A DNA stretch of 64,000 bases from Taudactylus pleione (Eukaryota > Chordata > Amphibia > Anura > Myobatrachidae). Location of the stretch: the NCBI GenBank assembly GCA_031769625.1, contig JAUIMM010002022.1, positions 62,001 to 126,000 of the forward strand. Direction: 5' to 3'. Shown here in pieces: positions 13,815-26,275 of this stretch; the stretch's first letter is position 1, and every line of letters begins with the position of its first letter. The notes under the pieces were generated by a model that was not told where the DNA came from, searched no databases, and was given only the letters and a program-made list of their open reading frames with translations. The position numbers and the translations under genes are program-made.

Positions 13815-15080
13815 AATGCACGTTTTAGGCCAAAATGCTTTGAAAGCAATGAAAACAACAAAAGCGCATACTTTGTGATATCTCCTCTTGTAGCAAACAC
13901 AGACAGCTCAAAATTTCACTGGATGTGTTGAAGACCAAGACCCACAAATGTGATGTGAAATGGTTTTTCTCCCATGTTGCGTTTAAGAGAAAACAGCAAA
14001 TGCTCGTTTTATGCCAAAATGCATTGAAAGCAATGGAAACAACAAAAGTGCATACTTTGTGATATCTCCTCTTGTAGCAAACAAAGACAGCTCAAAATTT
14101 CACTGGATGTGTTGAAGACCAAGACCCACAAATGTGATGTGAAATGGTTTTTCTCCCATGTTGCTTTCAAGAGAAAACAGCAAATGCAAGTTTTAGGCCA
14201 AAATGCATTGAAAGCAATGGAAATAACAAAAGTCCATACTTTGTGATATCTCCTCTTGTAGCAAACACAGACAGCTCAAAATTGCACTGGATGTGTTGAA
14301 GACCAAGACCCACAAATATGATGTGAAAAGGTTTTTCTCCCATGTTGCGTTTAAGAGAAAACAGCAAATGCACGTTTTAGGCCAAATGCATTGAAAGCAA
14401 TGGAAACAACAAAAGTGCATACTTTGTGATATCTCCTCTTGTAGCAAACACAGACAGCTCAAAATTTCACTGAATGTGTTGAAGACCAAGACCCACAAAT
14501 GTGATGTGAAATGGTTTTTCTCCCATGTTGCTTTTAAGAGAAAACAGCAAATGCAAGTTTTAGGCCAAAATGCATTGAAAGCAATGGAAATAACAAAAGC
14601 GCATACTTTGTGATATCTCCTCTTGTAGCAAACACAGACAGCTCAAAATTTCACTGGATGTGTTGAAGACCAAGACCCACAAATGTGATGTGAAATGGTT
14701 TTTCTCCCATGTTGCGTTTAAGAGAAAACAGCAAATGCACGTTTTAGGCCAAAATGCATTGAAAGCAATGAAAACACAAAAGCACATACTTTGTGTTATC
14801 TCCTCTTGTAGCAAACACAGACAGCTCAAAATTTCACTGGATGTGTTGAAGACCAAGACCCACAAATGTGATGTGAAATGTTTTTTCTCCCATGTTGCGT
14901 TGAAGAGAAAACAGCAAATGCAAGTTTTAGGCCAAAATGCATTGAAAGCAATAGAAATAACAAAAGCACATACTTTGTGATATCTCCTCTTGTAGCAAAC
15001 ACAGACAGCTCAAAATTTCACTGGATGTGTTGAAGACCAAGACCCACAAATGTGATGTGAAATGGTTTTTCTCCCATGTT

Positions 15081-18000
15081 GCGTTTAAGAGAAAACAGCA
15101 AATGCAAGTTTTAGGCCAAAATGCATTGAAAGCAATGGAAACAACAAAAGCGCATACTTTGTGTTATCTCCTCTTGTAGCAAACACAGACAGCTCAAAAT
15201 TTCACTGGATGTGTTGAAGACCAAAACCCACAAATGTGATGTGAAATGGTTTTTCTGCCATGTTGCGTTTAAGAGAAAACAGCAAATGCACGTTTTAGGC
15301 CAAAATACATTGAAAGCAATGGAAACAACAAAAGCGCATACTTTGTGATATCTCCTCTTGTAGCAAACACAGACAGCTCAAAATTTCACTGGATGTGTTG
15401 AAGACCAAGACCCACAAATGTGATGTGAAATGGTTTTTCTCCCATGTTGCGTTTAAGAGAAAACAGCAAATGCAAGTTTTAGGCCAAAATGCATTGAAAG
15501 CAATGGAAATAACAAAAGCGCATACTTTGTGATATCTCCTCTTGTAGCAAACACAGACAGCTCAAAATTTCACTGGATGTGTTGAAGACCAAGACCCACA
15601 AATGTGATGTGAAATGGTTTTTCTCCCATGTTGCGTTTAAGAGAAAACAGCAAATGCACGTTTTAGGCCAAAATGCATTGAAAGCAATGGAAACAACAAA
15701 AGCGCATACTTTGTGTTATCTCCTCTTGTAGCAAACACAGACAGCTCAAAATTTCACTGGATGTGTTGAACACCAAAACCCACAAATGTGATGTGAAATG
15801 GTTTTTCTCCCATGTTGCATTTAAGAGAAAACAGCAAATGCACGTTTTAGGCCAAAATGCATTGAAAGCAATGGAAATAACAAAAGCGCATACTTTGTGA
15901 TATCTCCTCTTGTAGCAAACACAGACAGCTCAAAATTTCACTGGATGTGTTGAAGACCAAGACCCACAAATGTGATGTGAAATGGTTTTTCTCCCATGTT
16001 GCGTTTAAGAGAAAACAGCAAATGCACGTTTTAGGCCAAAATGCATTGAAAGCAATGAAAACACAAAAGCGCATACTTTGTGTTATCTCCTCTTGTAGCA
16101 AACACAGACAGCTCAAAATTTCACTGGATGTGTTGAAGACCAAGACCCACAAATGTGATGTGAAATGGTTTTTCTCCCATGTTGCGTTTAAGAGAAAACA
16201 GCAAATGCAAGTTTTAGGCCAAAATGCATTGAAAGCAATGGAAATAACAAAAGCGCATACTTTGTGATATCTCCTCTTGTAGCAAACACAGACAGCTCAA
16301 AATTTCACTGGATGTGTTGAAGACCAAGACCCACAAATGTGATGTGAAATGGTTTTTCTCCCATGTTGAGTTTAAGAGAAAACAGCAAATGCACGTTTTA
16401 GGCCAAAATGCTTTGAAAGCAATGAAAACAACAAAAGCGCATACTTTGTGATATCTCCTCTTGTAGCAAACACAGACAGCTCAAAATTTCACTGGATGTG
16501 TTGAAGACCAAGACCCACAAATGTGATGTGAAATGGTTTTTCTCCCATGTTGTTTTTAAGAGAAAACAGCAAATGCAAGTTTTAGGCCAAAATGCATTGA
16601 AAGCAATGGAAATAACAAAAGTCCATACTTTGTGATATCTCCTCTTGTAGCAAACACAGACAGCTCAAAATTGCACTGGATGTGTTGAAGACCAAGACCC
16701 ACAAATATGATGTGAAAAGGTTTTTCTCCCATGTTGCGTTTAAGAGAAAACAACAAATGCACGTTTTAGGCCAAAATGCATTGAAAGCAATGGAAACAAC
16801 AAAAGTGCATACTTTGTGATATCTCCTCTTGTAGCAAACACAGACAGCTCAAAATTTCACTGAATGTGTTGAAGACCAAGACCCACAAATGTGATGTGAA
16901 ATGGTTTTTCTCCCATGTTGCTTTTAAGAGAAAACAGCAAATGCAAGTTTTAGGCCAAAATGCATTGAAAGCAATGAAAACACAAAAGCGCATACTTTGT
17001 GTTATCTCCTCTTGTAGCAAACACAGACAGCTCAAAATTTCACTGGATGTGTTGAAGACCAAGACCCACAAATGTGATGTGAAATAGTTTTTCTCCCATG
17101 TTGCATTTAAGAGAAAACAGCAAATGCACGTTTTAGGCCAAAATGCATTGAAAGCAATGGAAATAACAAAAGCGCATACTTTGTGATATCTCCTCTTGTA
17201 GCAAACACAGACAGCTCAAAATTTCACTGGATGTGTTGAAGACCAAGACCCACACATGTGATGTGAAATGGTTTTTCTCCCATGTTGCGTTTAAGAGAAA
17301 ACAGCAAATGCACGTTTTAGGCCAAAATGCATTGAAAGCAATGAAAACACAAAAGCGCATACTTTGTGTTATCTCCTCTTGTAGCAAACACAGACAGCTC
17401 AAAATTTCACTGGATGTGTTGAAGACCAAGACCCACAAATGTGATGTGAAATGGTTTTTCTCCCATGTTGCGTTTAAGAGAAAACAGCAAATGCACGTTT
17501 TAGGCCAAAATGCTTTGAAAGCAATGAAAACAACAAAAGCGCATACTTTGTGATATCTCCTCTTGTAGCAAACACAGACAGCTCAAAATTTCACTGGATG
17601 TGTTGAAGACCAAGACCCACAAATGTGATGTGAAATGGTTTTTCTCCCATGTTGCGTTTAAGAGAAAACAGCAAATGCTCGTTTTATGCCAAAATGCATT
17701 GAAAGCAATGGAAACAACAAAAGCGCATACTTTGTGATATCTCCTCTTGTAGCAAACAAAGACAGCTCAAAATTTCACTGGATGTGTTGAAGACCAAGAC
17801 CCACAAATGTGATGTGAAATGGTTTTTCTCCCATGTTGCTTTCAAGAGAAAACAGCAAATGCAAGTTTTAGGCCAAAATGCATTGAAAGCAATGGAAATA
17901 ACAAAAGTCCATACTTTGTGATATCTCCTCTTGTAGCAAACACAGACAGCTCAAAATTGCACTGGATGTGTTGAAGACCAAGACCCACAAATATGATGTG

Positions 18001-18960
18001 AAAAGGTTTTTCTCCCATGTTGCGTTTAAGAGAAAACAGCAAATGCACGTTTTAGGCCAAAATGCATTGAAAGCAATGGAAACAACAAAAGTGCATACTT
18101 TGTGATATCTCCTCTTGTAGCAAACACAGACAGCTCAAAATTTCACTGAATGTGTTGAAGACCAAGACCCACAAATGTGATGTGAAATGGTTTTTCTCCC
18201 ATGTTGCTTTTAAGAGAAAACAGCAAATGCAAGTTTTAGGCCAAAATGCATTGAAAGCAATGGAAATAACAAAAGCGCATACTTTGTGATATCTCCTCTT
18301 GTAGCAAACACAGACAGCTCAAAATTTCACTGGATGTGTTGAAGACCAAGACCCACAAATGTGATGTGAAATGGTTTTTCTCCCATGTTGCGTTTAAGAG
18401 AAAACAGCAAATGCACGTTTTAGGCCAAAATGCATTGAAAGCAATGAAAACACAAAAGCGCATACTTTGTGTTATCTCCTCTTGTAGCAAACACAGACAG
18501 CTCAAAATTTCACTGGATGTGTTGAAGACCAAGACCCACAAATGTGATGTGAAATGTTTTTTCTCCCATGTTGCGTTTAAGAGAAAACAGCAAATGCAAT
18601 TTTTAGGCCAAAATGCATTGAAAGCAATGGAAATAACAAAAGCGCATACTTTGTGATATCTCCTCTTGTAGCAAACACAGACAGCTCAAAATTTCACTGG
18701 ATGTGTTGAAGACCAAGACCCACAAATGTGATGTGAAATGGTTTTTCTCCCATGTTGCGTTTAAGAGAAAACAGCAAATGCACGTTTTAGGCCAAAATGC
18801 TTTGAAAGCAATGAAAACTACAAAAGCGCATACTTTGTGATATCTCCTCTTGTAGCAAAAACACAGACAGCTCAAAATTTCACTGGATGTGTTGAAGACC
18901 AAGACCCACAAATGTGATGTGAAATGGTTTTTCTCCCATGTTGCGTTTAAGAGAAAACAG
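15081..18960. repeat. Higher-order block B, partial third copy
   Basis: Matches 8,280-12,159 at an offset of 6,801 bp. It ends where the monomer after the CAAAAACACAG marker changes from CACGTTTTAGG to CTCATTTTATGCC (18,967). Thereafter the array follows a different order, and 19,340-20,250 instead resembles 15,846-16,756 at +3,494 bp (19 monomers). Confidence 0.8.
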
Positions 18961-19118
18961 CAAATGCTCATTTTATGCCAATATGCATTGAAAGCAATGG
19001 AAACAATAAAAGCGCATACTTTGTGATATCTCCTCTTGTAGCAAACACAGACAGCTCAAAATTTCACTGGATGTGTTGAAGACCAAGACCCACAAATGTG
19101 ATGTGAAATGGTTTTTCT
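17250..19118. repeat. Higher-order block C, copy 1 (recurs +4,044 bp)
   Basis: About 1.87 kb recurs at 21,294-23,162 (22 monomers minus 4 bp). Shared order includes the CTCGTTTTATGCC monomer, the CTTTCAAG monomer, the AAATATG monomer, the ATGCAATTTTTAGG monomer and the CAAAAACACAG marker. Visible differences include CAAACAAAG/CAAACACAG (17,757 against 21,801) and GCAATGG/GCAAAGG (18,259 against 22,303). Confidence 0.75.
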
Positions 19119-20910
19119 CCCATGTTGCGTTTAAGAGAAAACAGCAAATGCACGTTTTAGGCCAAAATGCATTGAAAGCAATGGAAACAACAAAAGCGCA
19201 TACTTTGTGTTATCTCCTCTTGTAGCAAACACAGACAGCTCAAAATTTCACTGGATGTGTTGAAGACCAAAACCCACAAATGTGATGTGAAATGGTTTTA
19301 ATCCCATGTTGCATTTAAGAGAAAACAGCAAATGCACGTTTTAGGCCAAAATGCATTGAAAGCAATGGAAATAACAAAAGCGCATACTTTGTGATATCTC
19401 CTCTTGTAGCAAACACAGACAGCTCAAAATTTCACTGGATGTGTTGAAGACCAAGACCCACAAATGTGATGTGAAATGGTTTTTCTCCCATGTTGCGTTT
19501 AAGAGAAAACAGCAAATGCACGTTTTAGGCCAAAATGCATTGAAAGCAATGAAAACACAAAAGCGCATACTTTGTGTTATCTCCTCTTGTAGCAAACACA
19601 GACAGCTCAAAATTTCACTGGATGTGTTGAAGACCAAGACCCACAAATGTGATGTGAAATGGTTTTTCTCCCATGTTGCGTTTAAGAGAAAACAGCAAAT
19701 GCAAGTTTTAGGCCAAAATGCATTGAAAGCAATGGAAATAACAAAAGCACATACTTTGTGATATCTCCTCTTGTAGCAAACACAGACAGCTCAAAATTTC
19801 ACTGGATGTGTTGAAGACCAAGACCCACAAATGTGATGTGAAATGGTTTTTCTCCCATGTTGCGTTTAAGAGAAAACAGCAAAAGCACGTTTTAGGCCAA
19901 AATGCTTTGAAAGCAATGAAAACAACAAAAGCGCATACTTTGTGATATCTCCTCTTGTAGCAAACACAGACAGCTCAAAATTTCACTGGATGTGTTGAAG
20001 ACCAAGACCCACAAATGTGATGTGAAATGGTTTTTCTCCCATGTTGTTTTTAAGAGAAAACAGCAAATGCAAGTTTTAGGCCAAAATGCATTGAAAGCAA
20101 TGGAAATAACAAAAGTCCATACTTTGTGATATCTCCTCTTGTAGCAAACACAGACAGCTCAAAATTGCACTGGATGTGTTGAAGACCAAGACCCACAAAT
20201 ATGATGTGAAAAGATTTTTCTCCCATGTTGCGTTTAAGAGAAAACAGCAAATGCACGTTTTAGGCCAAAATGCATTGAAAGCAATGGAAACAACAAAAGT
20301 GCATACTTTGTGATATCTCCTCTTGTAGCAAACACAGACAGCTCAAAATTTCACTGAATGTGTTGAAGACCAAGACCCACAAATGTGATGTGAAATGGTT
20401 TTTCTCCCATGTTGCTTTTAAGAGAAAACAGCAAATGCAAGTTTTAGGCCAAAATGCATTGAAAGCAATGGAAATAACAAAAGTGCATACTTTGTGATAT
20501 CTCCTCTTGTAGCAAACACAGACAGCTCAAAATTTCACTGGATGTGTTGAAGACCAAGACCCACAAATGTGATGTGAAATGGTTTTTCTCCCATGTTGTG
20601 TTTAAGAGAAAACAGCAAATGCACGTTTTAGGCTAAAATGCATTGAAAGCAATGAAAACACAAAAGCGCATACTTTGTGTTATCTCCTCTTGTAGCAAAC
20701 ACAGACAGCTCAAAATTTCACTGGATGTGTTGAAGACCAAGACCCACAAATGTGATGTGAAATGGTTTTTCTCCCATGTTGCGTTTAAGAGAAAACAGCA
20801 AATGCACGTTTTAGGCCAAAATGCATTGAAAGCGATGGAAATAACAAAAGCGCATACTTTGTGATATCTCCTCTTGTAGCAAACACAGACAGCTCAAAAT
20901 TTCACTGGAT

Positions 20911-21642
20911 GTGTTGAAGACCAAGACCCACACATGTGATGTGAAATGGTTTTTCTCCCATGTTGCGTTTAAGAGAAAACAGCAAATGCACGTTTTAGGC
21001 CAAAATGCATTGAAAGCAATGAAAACACAAAAGCGCATACTTTGTGTTATCTCCTCTTGTAGCAAACACAGACAGCTCAAAATTTCACTGGATGTGTTGA
21101 AGACCAAGACCCACAAATGTGATGTGAAATGGTTTTTCTCCCATGTTGCGTTTAAGAGAAAACAGCAAATGCACGTTTTAGGCCAAAATGCATTGAAAGC
21201 AATGAAAACACAAAAGCGCATACTTTGTGTTATCTCCTCTTGTAGCAAACACAGACAGCTCAAAATTTCACTGGATGTGTTGAAGACCAAGACCCACAAA
21301 TGTGATGTGAAATGGTTTTTCTCCCATGTTGCGTTTAAGAGAAAACAGCAAATGCACGTTTTAGGCCAAAATGCATTGAAAGCAATGAAAACACAAAAGC
21401 GCATACTTTGTGTTATCTCCTCTTGTAGCAAACACAGACAGCTCAAAATTTCACTGGATGTGTTGAAGACTAAGACCCACAAATGTGATGTGAAATGGTT
21501 TTTCTCCCATGTTGCGTTTAAGAGAAAACAGCAAATGCACGTTTTAGGCCAAAATGCTTTGAAAGCAATGAAAACAACAAAAGCGCATACTTTGTGATAT
21601 CTCCTCTTGTAGCAAACACAGACAGCTCAAAATTTCACTGGA
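20911..21642. repeat. Local run of 183-bp monomers
   Basis: Three consecutive monomers carry the one-base-shorter GAAAACACAAAAGCG ... GTTATCTCC variant, giving starts at 20,911, 21,094, 21,277 and 21,460 spaced 183 bp apart; a normal 184-bp unit follows. Elsewhere this variant occurs singly between 184-bp units. The copies are identical except at the ends (CACACATG in the first, ACTAAGACCC in the last), which indicates very recent single-monomer slippage or exchange. Confidence 0.85.
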
Positions 21643-24560
21643 TGTGTTGAAGACCAAGACCCACAAATGTGATGTGAAATGGTTTTTCTCCCATGTTGCG
21701 TTTAAGAGAAAACAGCAAATGCTCGTTTTATGCCAAAATGCATTGAAAGCAATGGAAACAACAAAAGCGCATACTTTGTGATATCTCCTCTTGTAGCAAA
21801 CACAGACAGCTCAAAATTTCACTGGATGTGTTGAAGACCAAGACCCACAAATGTGATGTGAAATGGTTTTTCTCCCATGTTGCTTTCAAGAGAAAACAGC
21901 AAATGCAAGTTTTAGGCCAAAATGCATTGAAAGCAATGGAAATAACAAAAGTCCATACTTTGTGATATCTCCTCTTGTAGCAAACACAGACAGCTCAAAA
22001 TTGCACTGGATGTGTTGAAGACCAAGACCCACAAATATGATGTGAAAAGGTTTTTCTCCCATGTTGCGTTTAAGAGAAAACAGCAAATGCACGTTTTAGG
22101 CCAAAATGCATTGAAAGCAATGGAAACAACAAAAGTGCATACTTTGTGATATCTCCTCTTGTAGCAAACACAGACAGCTCAAAATTTCACTGAATGTGTT
22201 GAAGACCAAGACCCACAAATGTGATGTGAAATGGTTTTTCTCCCATGTTGCTTTTAAGAGAAAACAGCAAATGCAAGTTTTAGGCCAAAATGCATTGAAA
22301 GCAAAGGAAATAACAAAAGCGCATACTTTGTGATATCTCCTCTTGTAGCAAACACAGACAGCTCAAAATTTCACTGGATGTGTTGAAGACCAAGACCCAC
22401 AAATGTGATGTGAAATGGTTTTTCTCCCATGTTGCGTTTAAGAGAAAACAGCAAATGCACGTTTTAGGCCAAAATGCATTGAAAGCAATGAAAACACAAA
22501 AGCGCATACTTTGTGTTATCTCCTCTTGTAGCAAACACAGACAGCTCAAAATTTCACTGGATGTGTTGAAGACCAAGACCCACAAATGTGATGTGAAATG
22601 TTTTTTCTCCCATGTTGCGTTTAAGAGAAAACAGCAAATGCAATTTTTAGGCCAAAATGCATTGAAAGCAATGGAAATAACAAAAGCGCATACTTTGTGA
22701 TATCTCCTCTTGTAGCAAACACAGACAGCTCAAAATTTCACTGGATGTGTTGAAGACCAAGACCCACAAATGTGATGTGAAATGGTTTTTCTCCCATGTT
22801 GCGTTTAAGAGAAAACAGCAAATGCACGTTTTAGGCCAAAATGCTTTGAAAGCAATGAAAACTACAAAAGCGCATACTTTGTGATATCTCTTCTTGTAGC
22901 AAAAACACAGACAGCTCAAAATTTCACTGGATGTGTTGAAGACCAAGACCCACAAATGTAATGTGAAATGGTTTTTCTCCCATGTTGCGTTTAAGAGAAA
23001 ACAGCAAATGCTCATTTTATGCCAAAATGCATTGAAAGCAATGGAAACAACAAAAGCGCATACTTTGTGATATCTCCTCTTGTAGCAAACACAGACAGCT
23101 CAAAATTTCACTGGATGTGTTGAAGACCAAGACCCACAAATGTGATGTGAAATGGTTTTTCTCCCATGTTGCTTTTAAGAGAAAACAGCAAATGCAAGTT
23201 TTAGGCCAAAATGCATTGAAAGCAATGGAAATAACAAAAGTCCATACTTTGTGATATCTCCTCTTGTAGCAAACACAGACAGCTCAAAATTGCACTGGAT
23301 GTGTTGAAGACCAAGACCCACAAATATGATGTGAAAAGGTTTTTCTCCCATGTTGCGTTTAAGAGAAAACAGCAAATGCACGTTTTAGGCCAAAATGCAT
23401 TGAAAGCAATGGAAACAACAAAAGCGCATACTTTGTGATATCTCCTCTTGTAGCAAACACAGACAGCTCAAAATTTCACTGGATGTGTTGAAGACCAAGA
23501 CCCACAAATGTGATGTGAAATGGTTTTTCTCCCATGTTGCTTTTAAGAGAAAACAGCAAATGCAAGTTTTAGGCCAAAATGCATTGAAAGCAATGGAAAT
23601 AACAAAAGTCCATACTTTGTGATATCTCCTCTTGTAGCAAACACAGACAGCTCAAAATTGCACTGGATGTGTTGAAGACCAAGACCCACAAATGTGATGT
23701 GAAATGGTTTTTCTCCCATGTTGCATTTAAGAGAAAACAGCAAATGCACGTTTTAGGCCAAAATGCTTTGAAAGCAATGGAAACAACAAAAGTGCATACT
23801 TTGTGATATCTCCTCTTGTAGCAAACACAGACAGCTCAAAATTTCACTGGATGTGTTGAAGACCAAGACCCACAAATGTGATGTGAAATGGTTTTTCTCC
23901 CATGTTGCGTTTAAGAGAAAACAGCAAATGCACGTTTTAGGCCAAAATGCATTGAAAGCAATGGAAACAACAAAAGAGCATACTTTGTGTTATCTCCTCT
24001 TGTAGCAAACACAGACAGCTCAAAATTTCACTGGATGTGTTGAAGACCAAAACCCACAAATGTGATGTGAAATGGTTTTTCTCCCATGTTGCATTTAAGA
24101 GAAAACAGCAAATGCAAGTTTTAGGCCAAAATGCATTGAAAGCAATGGAAATAACAAAAGCGCATACTTTGTGATATCTCCTCTTGTAGCAAACACAGAC
24201 AGCTCAAAATTTCACTGGATGTGTTGAAGACCAAGACCCACAAATGTGATGTGAAATGGTTTTTCTCCCATGTTGCGTTTAAGAGAAAACAGCAAATGCA
24301 CGTTTTAGGCCAAAATGCTTTGAAAGCAATGGAAACAACAAAAGCGCATACTTTGTGATAGCTCCTCTTGTAGCAAACACAGACAGCTCAAAATTTCACT
24401 GGATGTGTTGAAGACCAAGACCCACAAATGTGATGTGAAATGGTTTTTCTCCCATGTTGCTTTTAAGAGAAAACAGCAAATGCAAGTTTTAGGCCAAAAT
24501 GCATTGAAAGCAATGGAAATAACAAAAGTCCATACTTTGTGATATCTCCTCTTGTAGCAA
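21640..24560. repeat. Higher-order block D, copy 1 (recurs +6,252 then +6,068 bp)
   Basis: Matches about 27,892-30,628. The offset is 6,252 bp up to about 22,980 and 6,068 bp from about 23,170. The change is exactly 184 bp: the CTCATTTTATGCC monomer present at 23,010 is missing in the second copy. This is clean gain or loss of one whole monomer. Confidence 0.7.
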
Positions 24561-24599
24561 ACACAGACAGCTCAAAATTGCACTGGATGTGTTGAAGAC

Positions 24600-26275
24600 C
24601 AAGACCCACAAATGTGATGTGAAATGGTTTTTCTCCCATGTTGCGTTTAAGAGAAAACAGCAAATGCACGTTTTAGGCCAAAATGCATTGAAAGCAATGA
24701 AAACAACAAAAGCGCATACTTTGTGATATCTCCTCTTGTAGCAAACACAGACAGCTCAAAATTTCACTGGATGTGTTGAAGACCAAGACCCACAAATGTG
24801 ATGTGAAATGGTTTTTCTCCCATGTTGCGTTTAAGAGAAAACAGCAAATGCACGTTTTAGGCCAAAATGCTTTGAAAGCAATGGAAACAACAAAAGCGCA
24901 TACTTTGTGATATCTCCTCTTGTAGCAAACACAGACAGCTCAAAATTTCACTGGATGTGTTGAAGACCAAGACCCACAAATGTGATGTGAAATGGTTTTT
25001 CTCCCATGTTGCGTTTAAGAGAAAACAGCAAATGCACGTTTTAGGCCAAAATGCATTGAAAGCAATGGAAACAACAAAAGAGCATACTTTGTGTTATCTC
25101 CTCTTGTAGCAAACACAGACAGCTCAAAATTTCACTGGATGTTGAAGACCAAAACCCACAAATGTGATGTGAAATGGTTTTTCTCCCATGTTGCATTTAA
25201 GAGAAAACAGCAAATGCACGTTTTAGGCCAAAATGCTTTGAAAGCAATGAAAACAACAAAAGCGCATACTTTGTGATATCTCCTCTTGTAGCAAACACAG
25301 ACAGCTCAAAATTTCACTGGATGTGTTGAAGACCAAGACCCACAAATGTGATGTGAAATGGTTTTTCTCCCATGTTGCGTTTAAGAGAAAACAGCAAATG
25401 CTCGTTTTATGCCAAAATGCATTGAAAGCAATGGAAACAACAAAAGCGCATACTTTGTGATATCTCCTCTTGTAGCAAACACAGACAGCTCAAAATTTCA
25501 CTGGATGTGTTGAAGACCAAGACCCACAAATGTGATGTGAAATGGTTTTTCTCCCATGTTGCTTTCAAGAGAAAACAGCAAATGCAAGTTTTAGGCCAAA
25601 ATGCATTGAAAGCAATGGAAATAACAAAAGTCCATACTTTGTGATATCTCCTCTTGTAGCAAACACAGACAGCTCAAAATTGCACTGGATGTGTTGAAGA
25701 CCAAGACCCACAAATATGATGTGAAAAGGTTTTTCTCCCATGTTGCGTTTAAGAGAAAACAGCAAATGCACGTTTTAGGCCAAAATGCATTGAAAGCAAT
25801 GGAAACAACAAAAGTGCATACTTTGTGATATCTCCTCTTGTAGCAAACACAGACAGCTCAAAATTTCACTGAATGTGTTGAAGACCAAGACCCACAAATG
25901 TGATGTGAAATGGTTTTTCTCCCATGTTGCTTTTAAGAGAAAACAGCAAATGCAAGTTTTAGGCCAAAATGCATTGAAAGCAATGGAAATAACAAAAGCG
26001 CATACTTTGTGATATCTCCTCTTGTAGCAAACACAGACAGCTCAAAATTTCACTGGATGTGTTGAAGACCAAGACCCACAAATGTGATGTGAAATGGTTT
26101 TTCTCCCATGTTGCGTTTAAGAGAAAACAGCAAATGCACGTTTTAGGCCAAAATGCATTGAAAGCAATGAAAACACAAAAGCGCATACTTTGTGTTATCT
26201 CCTCTTGTAGCAAACACTGACAGCTCAAAATTTCACTGGATGTGTTGAAGACCAAGACCCACAAATGTGATGTGA
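24600..26275. repeat. Higher-order block E, copy 1 (recurs +2,573 bp)
   Basis: About 1.67 kb (9 monomers) recurs at 27,173-28,848, offset 14 monomers minus 3 bp. It is marked by a monomer with a 2-bp deletion (GGATGTTGAAGACC, at 25,137 and 27,710), found nowhere else in the window, and by CAAACACTGACAG (26,211 and 28,784). The shared rare variants make common descent certain. Confidence 0.8.

Noticed and set aside
20811..21597. Open frames of 223 (-) and 228 (+) codons
   Set aside because: They arise only because consecutive 183-bp monomers keep phase. Both strands are open at once and the peptides are the same monomer translation repeated; the + frame starts at GTG.
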